Shown piece after piece: positions 58,938 to 64,000 of a DNA stretch of 64,000 nt. How positions within the stretch are numbered: position 1 is the stretch's first letter; each line of letters starts with the position of its first letter. The stretch spans positions 124,001 through 188,000 of the forward strand of contig NZ_ML660088.1 in assembly GCF_007004655.1 (NCBI RefSeq), read 5' to 3'. A program made the translations under genes and the position numbers. The DNA comes from Exilibacterium tricleocarpae. Its GTDB lineage: Bacteria; Pseudomonadota; Gammaproteobacteria; Pseudomonadales; Cellvibrionaceae. The notes beneath the pieces were generated by a model that searched no databases, had not been told where the DNA came from, and saw nothing but the letters and a program-made list of their open reading frames with translations.

Positions 58938-60749
58938 TTAAAGCTCCGTGAACAACGTGGCCCCGGTATCGGCGCTGCTGACACGCTCCCGCATCGAGGC
59001 AAACAATTCGCGGCCCAGGCCGGCAGTTTCTCTCTCATCGTCGACAACGGCTTCCCGCGCCTGCCACTGCCCGGCATCGACCAATACCTCAAGTGAGCTG
59101 TCGCGGGCGTCCAGGCGCACCAGGTCACCATCGCGCAATTTGGCGATAGGGCCGCCGGCATAGGCTTCCGGTGTCACATGGATGGCGGCGGGAATCTTGC
59201 CACTGGCGCCGGACATACGCCCGTCGGTGACCAGTGCAACCTTGAAACCGCGATCCTGTAACACCGCCAGCGTCGGCGTCAATTTATGCAGCTCGGGCAT
59301 GCCGTTGGCCCGGGGTCCCTGGAAGCGCACCACGGCCACCATATCGCCGTCCAGTTCACCCGCGGAGAACGCCGCCTCCAGCGCGGCCTGGGAGTGAAAA
59401 ATTCGCGCCGGTGCCTCCACCACCCAGTCGGCCTCGGGTACGGCGGAAATCTTGATCACCGCCTGTCCCAGATTGCCTTGCAATACTTTGATCCCCCCGC
59501 TGGCCTGGAAGGGCTGCCCGGCTGGCGCGATGATACCCGGATCGCGGGTTTGCGGATTTACCGGCTTCCAGGTCAACGCCTCGCCATCGAGTTGTGGCTC
59601 GCGCGCATAGCGTTCAAGCCCGGGACCGGCAACTGTCTTGACATCGTCATGAACCAGTTCGGCCTGTAATAACTGCTGCACGATCAACGCCATGCCGCCG
59701 GCCCCATGGAACTGATTGACATCGGCATCACCGTTCGGATACACCCGTGCCAACAAGGGCACCACCTCGGACAGCTCGGCAATATCCTGCCACTGCAACT
59801 CTATGCCCGCCGCCCGGGCAATGGCGACCAGGTGCAGGGTATGGTTGGTGGAGCCACCGGTGGCCAACAGGCCCGCCACCGCATTGACCAGCGCTTTTTC
59901 CGTCACCACCTCCGCCAGCGGCTGGTACTCGATACTCAGCTTGGTGGAACGCGCCGCGATGCGGGCCGCCGCGGCCGTCAGCAGCGGGCGTATTTCATCT
60001 TGCGGATGCACAAACGAGGAACCCGGCAACTGCAGGCCCATCATTTCCATCAACATTTGGTTGCTGTTGGCGGTACCGTAAAAAGTACAGGTGCCCTGGC
60101 TGTGATAAGACTTTGACTCCGCCTCCAGCAGCGCCTCATAACCCACTTCGCCGGCGCGATACTGTTTCCGCACCCGCTGTTTTTCACTGTTGGGCAGCCC
60201 TGTCGCCATAGGCCCGGCCGGAATAAACAGCACCGGCAGGTGGCCGAAACGCAGGGCACCGATCAACAGGCCCGGCACGATTTTGTCGCAAATGCCCAGG
60301 CAGGTAACGGCGTCGAACATATTGTGGGACAGGGCGATGGCGGTCGACAGGGCGATCTGGTCGCGGCTGAACAGGCTCAACTCCATACCCGGCTGCCCCT
60401 GGGTCACCCCGTCACACATGGCCGGCACGCCGCCGGCCACCTGAGCGGTGGCCCCCATTTCAGCCACCGCAACCTTGATCTGGTCGGGGTAGGTTTTGTA
60501 GGGTGCGTGGGCAGACAGCATATCGTTGTAGGCGGTCACTATACCCACATTGGGTGCCTGGTAGCCTTTCAGGCGATCCTTGTCCGCCGCCGGCGAAGCG
60601 GCAAACCCGTGTACCAGGTTGCCGCAACTGAGTACCTCGCGCTGGGCGCCGTCGCGGGCGCTTTTCTCCATCAAGGTCAGATAGCGTTTGCGCCGGGACT
60701 GGCTGCGCTCGATGATGCGCCGGGTGACGGCGTCGACAGTTGGATGCAT
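58938..60749 (-). CDS. edd: 6-phosphogluconate dehydratase
   Basis: This 603-residue enzyme makes 2-keto-3-deoxy-6-phosphogluconate, the key step of the Entner-Doudoroff route. It has [20 protein letters not shown], the iron-sulphur Cys in [15 protein letters not shown] and [33 protein letters not shown] and [27 protein letters not shown] precedes the ATG. It follows pgl in one operon. An eda aldolase gene is not in the window. Confidence 0.97.
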   Translation of the reverse strand: MHPTVDAVTRRIIERSQSRRKRYLTLMEKSARDGAQREVLSCGNLVHGFAASPAADKDRLKGYQAPNVGIVTAYNDMLSAHAPYKTYPDQIKVAVAEMGATAQVAGGVPAMCDGVTQGQPGMELSLFSRDQIALSTAIALSHNMFDAVTCLGICDKIVPGLLIGALRFGHLPVLFIPAGPMATGLPNSEKQRVRKQYRAGEVGYEALLEAESKSYHSQGTCTFYGTANSNQMLMEMMGLQLPGSSFVHPQDEIRPLLTAAAARIAARSTKLSIEYQPLAEVVTEKALVNAVAGLLATGGSTNHTLHLVAIARAAGIELQWQDIAELSEVVPLLARVYPNGDADVNQFHGAGGMALIVQQLLQAELVHDDVKTVAGPGLERYAREPQLDGEALTWKPVNPQTRDPGIIAPAGQPFQASGGIKVLQGNLGQAVIKISAVPEADWVVEAPARIFHSQAALEAAFSAGELDGDMVAVVRFQGPRANGMPELHKLTPTLAVLQDRGFKVALVTDGRMSGASGKIPAAIHVTPEAYAGGPIAKLRDGDLVRLDARDSSLEVLVDAGQWQAREAVVDDERETAGLGRELFASMRERVSSADTGATLFTEL

Positions 60750-60775
60750 ATCACTGTCCTCCTCTAATTAAGTTC

Positions 60776-61537
60776 TCAGGAACACCAGTGCACGGTCACC
60801 GGCACCTGGTGCTGAAATAAGACGGCCCTGACCGGCAGCGCCGGGATCTCGCTCCCTGCCAGTGCCTGCTCGTAGACTTTCAGTTTGTTGTCACCCTTGA
60901 GGGTCAGGGCGATATTGCGACTGTGTAACAGTCTCGGCAGAGTCATGGAGAGTCGCGCATGGGGTGCCGACGTGGGATGTACCGCAAGACAGTGCCGGGC
61001 CGGCTCACCCGCCAGGCCGGCTGCCAGTTCCGGCGCACAGGGAAACAATGATGCGGTATGGCCGTCATCACCCATACCCAGCAAGACGATGTCGAAAGCG
61101 TCTTCCATTTCCCCCAACTGCCGGTCCATGCTGGCCGCATCAGCCGCTATATCTCCGCTGTAGGGATAGGGTATGAAGGTAGCCGCGGCCGCCGGTCCCA
61201 CCAATAAGTGCTGCCGGACCAGGCCGGCATTGCTCTCGGGGTGGTCATGGGGAAGCCAGCGCTCGTCGGCGAGCAACACGGTGACCTGCTGCCAGGGCAG
61301 GTGGTGTTGCGCCAGGGCTGCAAAAATGGGGGCCGGGGTGCGCCCCCCGGAGACCACCAGACTGACCTTGCCCCGCTCGGCGAGGGCGCGCTGCAACTGA
61401 TCGGCAACCCAGGCAGTAACGGACTGCACGAATTGGGCTGTGGATGGGTGTTTGATAAGGGATACCGCGGGTTCCACTGCACTAGTCACGACAATACTCT
61501 TTTTTCTATCAAAAGGTTGAATTAAGTCTGCCCCCAT
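60776..61537 (-). CDS. pgl: 6-phosphogluconolactonase
   Basis: This 253-residue enzyme opens 6-phosphogluconolactone. It has SLVVSGGRTPAPIFAALAQH, VTVLLADERWLPHDHPESNA GLVR and DIVLLGMGDDGHTASLFPCA. The first 20 residues are not conserved, and a GTG at 61489 is a possible start. It is the first gene of the pgl-edd operon and is divergent from hexR across two HexR boxes. Confidence 0.95.
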   Translation of the reverse strand: MGADLIQPFDRKKSIVVTSAVEPAVSLIKHPSTAQFVQSVTAWVADQLQRALAERGKVSLVVSGGRTPAPIFAALAQHHLPWQQVTVLLADERWLPHDHPESNAGLVRQHLLVGPAAAATFIPYPYSGDIAADAASMDRQLGEMEDAFDIVLLGMGDDGHTASLFPCAPELAAGLAGEPARHCLAVHPTSAPHARLSMTLPRLLHSRNIALTLKGDNKLKVYEQALAGSEIPALPVRAVLFQHQVPVTVHWCS

Positions 61538-61573
61538 ATAAAGAGCGGCTGATTAGGAAAACACTAGAGACAC

Positions 61574-61588
61574 TGTAATTTAATTACG
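61574..61588. promoter_or_regulatory. HexR box 1
   Basis: TGTAATTTAATTACG matches the HexR consensus TGTARTWWWATTACA in 14 of 15 bases. It lies 37 bp before the pgl start. Confidence 0.85.
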
Positions 61589-61626
61589 AATTCTCGCGCT
61601 TTTCAGCGATATTAACAAGTAGATAT

Positions 61627-61641
61627 TGTAATTAAATTACA
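61627..61641. promoter_or_regulatory. HexR box 2
   Basis: TGTAATTAAATTACA matches the HexR consensus fully. It lies about 55 bp before the hexR ATG and 53 bp from box 1, so HexR can control both divergent genes and itself. Confidence 0.92.
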
Positions 61642-61696
61642 TTTAGATAACACTAAGCGCTTTATCAACCAGGTGGAAAACCCGGAAAGTCGGTTT

Positions 61697-62542
61697 ATGG
61701 GCATACTGCAAACACTGCAAACCCAATTGCAGACCCTCAGCAACGCCGAGCGGCGCATCGCGGAGATAGTGCTGGCCGAACCGGCATCGGTTATCCACAC
61801 CAGCACCGCCAGCCTGGCGCGCCGGGCCCAGGTCAGTGACCCCACGGTGGCACGCTTTTGTCGCAGTCTGGGCTGCAGCGGGTTTCCCGCGTTCAAGGTG
61901 TTGCTCGCCCAACACCTGGCCCGCGGCGCCCCTTATCTGTCGCGGGCGGTTTCAGCGGGGGACTCGACCGACGGCTATATCAATAAATTGATCGATGCGA
62001 CCCAGGCCGGGCTGGAAGCGGTCAGAACCCAGATCGACCGCAGCGCAGTGGAGCAGGCAGTGGCCGCCTTGACCCGGGCCCGGCGCCTGGAAATCTACGG
62101 CATGGGCGCCGGCGCCGCTATCGCCCAGGACGCACAGCACAAGTTCTTTCGCCTGGGAAAACCTGTCATCGCCTACGAGGACAACCTGAAACAACGGATG
62201 GCCGCCGCCACGGCGGAGGGCGATACGGCAATTGTGCTGTTGTCGTTTACCGGACGCACCACCGCGCTGCTGGAGGTGGCGGAGATCGCCCGCCAAAGCA
62301 GCGCCGTGTGCCTGGCGATTACCGCTCCGGACTCTCCCCTGGCCGCCCGCTGTCAGCACGCCATCACTGTCGATACCAGTTGGGAGGACACCACCCTCTA
62401 CACGCCCATGACCAGCCGCATGGCGTTTCTGGCAGTGGTCGATATCCTGGCCACCGGTGTTGCACTGCAATTGGGAGACCGGATCGCGCCCCGATTGCGG
62501 CGGGTCAAGGAAAGTCTGCTGGCAACCAAAACCGATAAATAG
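61697..62542 (+). CDS. hexR: HexR, RpiR-family regulator of glucose catabolism
   Basis: This 281-residue protein has an N-terminal helix-turn-helix (LSNAERRIAEIVLAEPASVI, RAQVSDPTVARFCRSLGCSG FPAFK) and a SIS domain (about 125-255; RRLEIYGMGAGAAIAQDAQH, TAIVLLSFTGRTTALLEVAE). HexR represses ED genes until 2-keto-3-deoxy-6-phosphogluconate binds the SIS domain. The ATG at 61697 has GGAAAG seven bases upstream; a GTG at 61673 is possible. Confidence 0.96.
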   Translation: MGILQTLQTQLQTLSNAERRIAEIVLAEPASVIHTSTASLARRAQVSDPTVARFCRSLGCSGFPAFKVLLAQHLARGAPYLSRAVSAGDSTDGYINKLIDATQAGLEAVRTQIDRSAVEQAVAALTRARRLEIYGMGAGAAIAQDAQHKFFRLGKPVIAYEDNLKQRMAAATAEGDTAIVLLSFTGRTTALLEVAEIARQSSAVCLAITAPDSPLAARCQHAITVDTSWEDTTLYTPMTSRMAFLAVVDILATGVALQLGDRIAPRLRRVKESLLATKTDK

Positions 62543-62629
62543 CGGCCTCCCCGTCCACGGCGCCGAACTTTCCGCGCCGCACCTCTCTCTAATTGCTACA
62601 ATTCGCCGATACTCCCGCTGGACGCCACT

Positions 62630-64000
62630 GTGAAGAAACAAGTGACTATCGCGAGCCTGATTTTTATCGGGCTTATTTTTGTCGCACTGATTTTACTCCT
62701 CGCCTTGCGCCAGACGGTGGCGAAACTGGCGGTTGAGACGGCATTGGCTGACACGTCTCTGACACTGGAGCAACTACAGGGACTGGAGCTGCACTGGGAG
62801 TACGCGCGTCTGGAGGAATTGGCGCTGCGCCCCGACAATTTTCCGGAGCCAATTCGCCTGCGCGGTATTGAAGCCAGGTTTTCACTCCCTGACGGGCGTC
62901 TCGAGACAATTACGATCGATCATCTTTGGTTGCCCTCAGAGGCCGGCGGCCAGACCGCTACAGACGCCGAAGCGCCGCTGCTTGTCAGCGATCTGATCCG
63001 CACCCTGCACGAGCTGCCTTTGCAGGGCCTGAACGTGACCCGGATAACCTGGGGGCAACAACCGGTGGCGGAGCAACTGCAGTGGCGCCGCAGTAACGAC
63101 GGCCAGCAACTGCGTGCGAGACACCATAACTTCTTATTGACTCTGGCTCTGCAAACGACTGCCGCACCGGGGGCGGCGGCGGAGCTGGGCGGCCAACTGC
63201 AACTGCGCCGTGACAATGACGAGCTGCTGCTGTCGACATTCGATCTCGAATACACCGCAGCGGGCTATCTGAGTCAGATAACCCTGACAGTGATGCAGGA
63301 AGATTGGAACGAAGCACTGGACTCACTGCGGCACCCATTCCCCGCCGTCGCCGCAGTGAGCGACGCCCGTGGCAAACTCGACCTTTCCCTGCACACCACG
63401 ATTGCCGATAACCTCGATACAGCGCTGCAAGACGGACTCGAAATCACCCTGACACCGGCGCTGGATATCAACCTCGGCTATACCGATGCCACCCTGCCGG
63501 TGCCCGCCTTTGCTACCCGGGTCGAAGTGAATCGGCCGATAACACTCAGTGCCCGGCAGGAGGACGTGTTGTCTCTGGCGATCGATATCCCGGCATTGCA
63601 GATATCGGCGTCGGCTCCCGGCGATCGGGTGACCTCGGCTCTGCACCTGGACAATATCCACTGCCGCTATCGGCAGACAGTTGATTGCAGCGGGAATCTC
63701 GATCTGGCGTTCAGCGCCACTGAGTTTACCGTGCACGATTTCACAGCCCAATCGATCACCGGCGGCACCCGGGGAACCCTGACAATTATCGGCAATAATA
63801 TCGACACAACCGTGACCAGCACCGAATTACTGCAGGCACAGCAGTTGCGACACCGGGATGTCGTCGTTAGCGACCTGGCGTTAAGTGCCCCGTCCGCACT
63901 CCATATTTCCTTTGATGCCGCCACCAGCGCGGTTGCCCTCAATGCCGACCGCCTGCAGTTGGACCTCACCGATCTCACCCAGGCAGGCAACACCCTGACC
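62630..64000 (+). CDS. YdbH/AsmA-like membrane protein (partial)
   Basis: The frame is open from the GTG at 62630 to the window edge, 457 codons. It begins with one membrane segment (VTIASLIFIGLIFVALILLL) and continues as a beta-rich chain with repeated IxLxxLxL patterns (IRLRGIEARFSLPDGRLETI TIDHLWLP), as in YdbH and AsmA-like proteins that span the periplasm and move phospholipids. No ATG nearby is better. The C-terminus is missing, so the family is only likely. Confidence 0.7.
   Translation, partial: MKKQVTIASLIFIGLIFVALILLLALRQTVAKLAVETALADTSLTLEQLQGLELHWEYARLEELALRPDNFPEPIRLRGIEARFSLPDGRLETITIDHLWLPSEAGGQTATDAEAPLLVSDLIRTLHELPLQGLNVTRITWGQQPVAEQLQWRRSNDGQQLRARHHNFLLTLALQTTAAPGAAAELGGQLQLRRDNDELLLSTFDLEYTAAGYLSQITLTVMQEDWNEALDSLRHPFPAVAAVSDARGKLDLSLHTTIADNLDTALQDGLEITLTPALDINLGYTDATLPVPAFATRVEVNRPITLSARQEDVLSLAIDIPALQISASAPGDRVTSALHLDNIHCRYRQTVDCSGNLDLAFSATEFTVHDFTAQSITGGTRGTLTIIGNNIDTTVTSTELLQAQQLRHRDVVVSDLALSAPSALHISFDAATSAVALNADRLQLDLTDLTQAGNTLT

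Overview
The window joins two unlike regions. Positions 1 to about 28.9 kb are most of a lambda-like siphophage prophage, cut at its left edge. From about 29 kb to 64 kb is a gammaproteobacterial chromosome. The gene order tRNA-Arg(ACG) / tRNA-Ser(GCT) / csrA / lysC / alaS, a HexR-controlled Entner-Doudoroff set and a LapA-type adhesin with its own type I exporter suggest a sugar-using, probably marine gammaproteobacterium. Placement near Cellvibrionaceae is an impression, not something the sequence proves.

Prophage. The left arm (minus strand, 14.99 kb down to 1) reads in transcription order: Cro/YdaS-like repressor, replication initiator with an iteron-type origin inside its gene, antiterminator Q, a pR'-like promoter with a terminator just after it, lysis genes (lysozyme-like endolysin, LydA-like holin, 3TM holin), terminase small and large subunits, gpW, portal, a ClpP-protease/major-capsid fusion, decoration protein, head-tail joining protein, gpZ, gpU, a virion protein, tail tube, gpG/GT chaperones with a -1 frameshift site, and the tape measure (truncated at position 1). 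The right arm (plus strand, 15.1 to 27.5 kb) holds the CI-type repressor, then a long operon of small accessory genes: LuxR-like HTH membrane protein, degenerate dNMP-kinase-like protein, KilAC-like protein, DUF2303, a repeat-bearing cytosine methyltransferase, DUF5131, Lar-like zinc ribbon, DUF4224 excisionase candidate and tyrosine integrase. A membrane-protein gene and a zinc-ribbon gene lie between int and tRNA-Arg, whose 3' end is the best candidate attachment site. Matching operator palindromes flank cI on both sides, as oR and oL do in lambda.

Chromosome, 29 to 38.8 kb. tRNA-Arg, a Fur-box-controlled TPR-like gene, two tandem XRE regulators, a hairpin-rich spacer, tRNA-Ser, csrA, lysC, alaS, a 31-codon membrane ORF, a HIT protein, a Trm112-like protein, an M23 peptidase and a YheT-type hydrolase.

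Adhesin locus, 38.8 to 52 kb (minus strand). A 2588-residue LapA/BapA-type protein has a retention module, eight near-identical VCBS-like repeats, a VWA domain, RTX repeats and a type I secretion C-terminus. Its TolC-, HlyD- and LapB-like exporter genes lie upstream.

Central carbon, 52 to 64 kb. recX (without recA beside it), a LacI-family regulator, zwf, a sodium/sugar symporter, glk, edd, pgl and hexR, then the start of a YdbH/AsmA-like gene. Two regulons can be read from the DNA: a GACAGCGCTGTC palindrome before zwf and glk (probably the LacI-type regulator), and two HexR boxes between pgl and hexR. Together these genes import glucose, phosphorylate it and feed it into the Entner-Doudoroff route.
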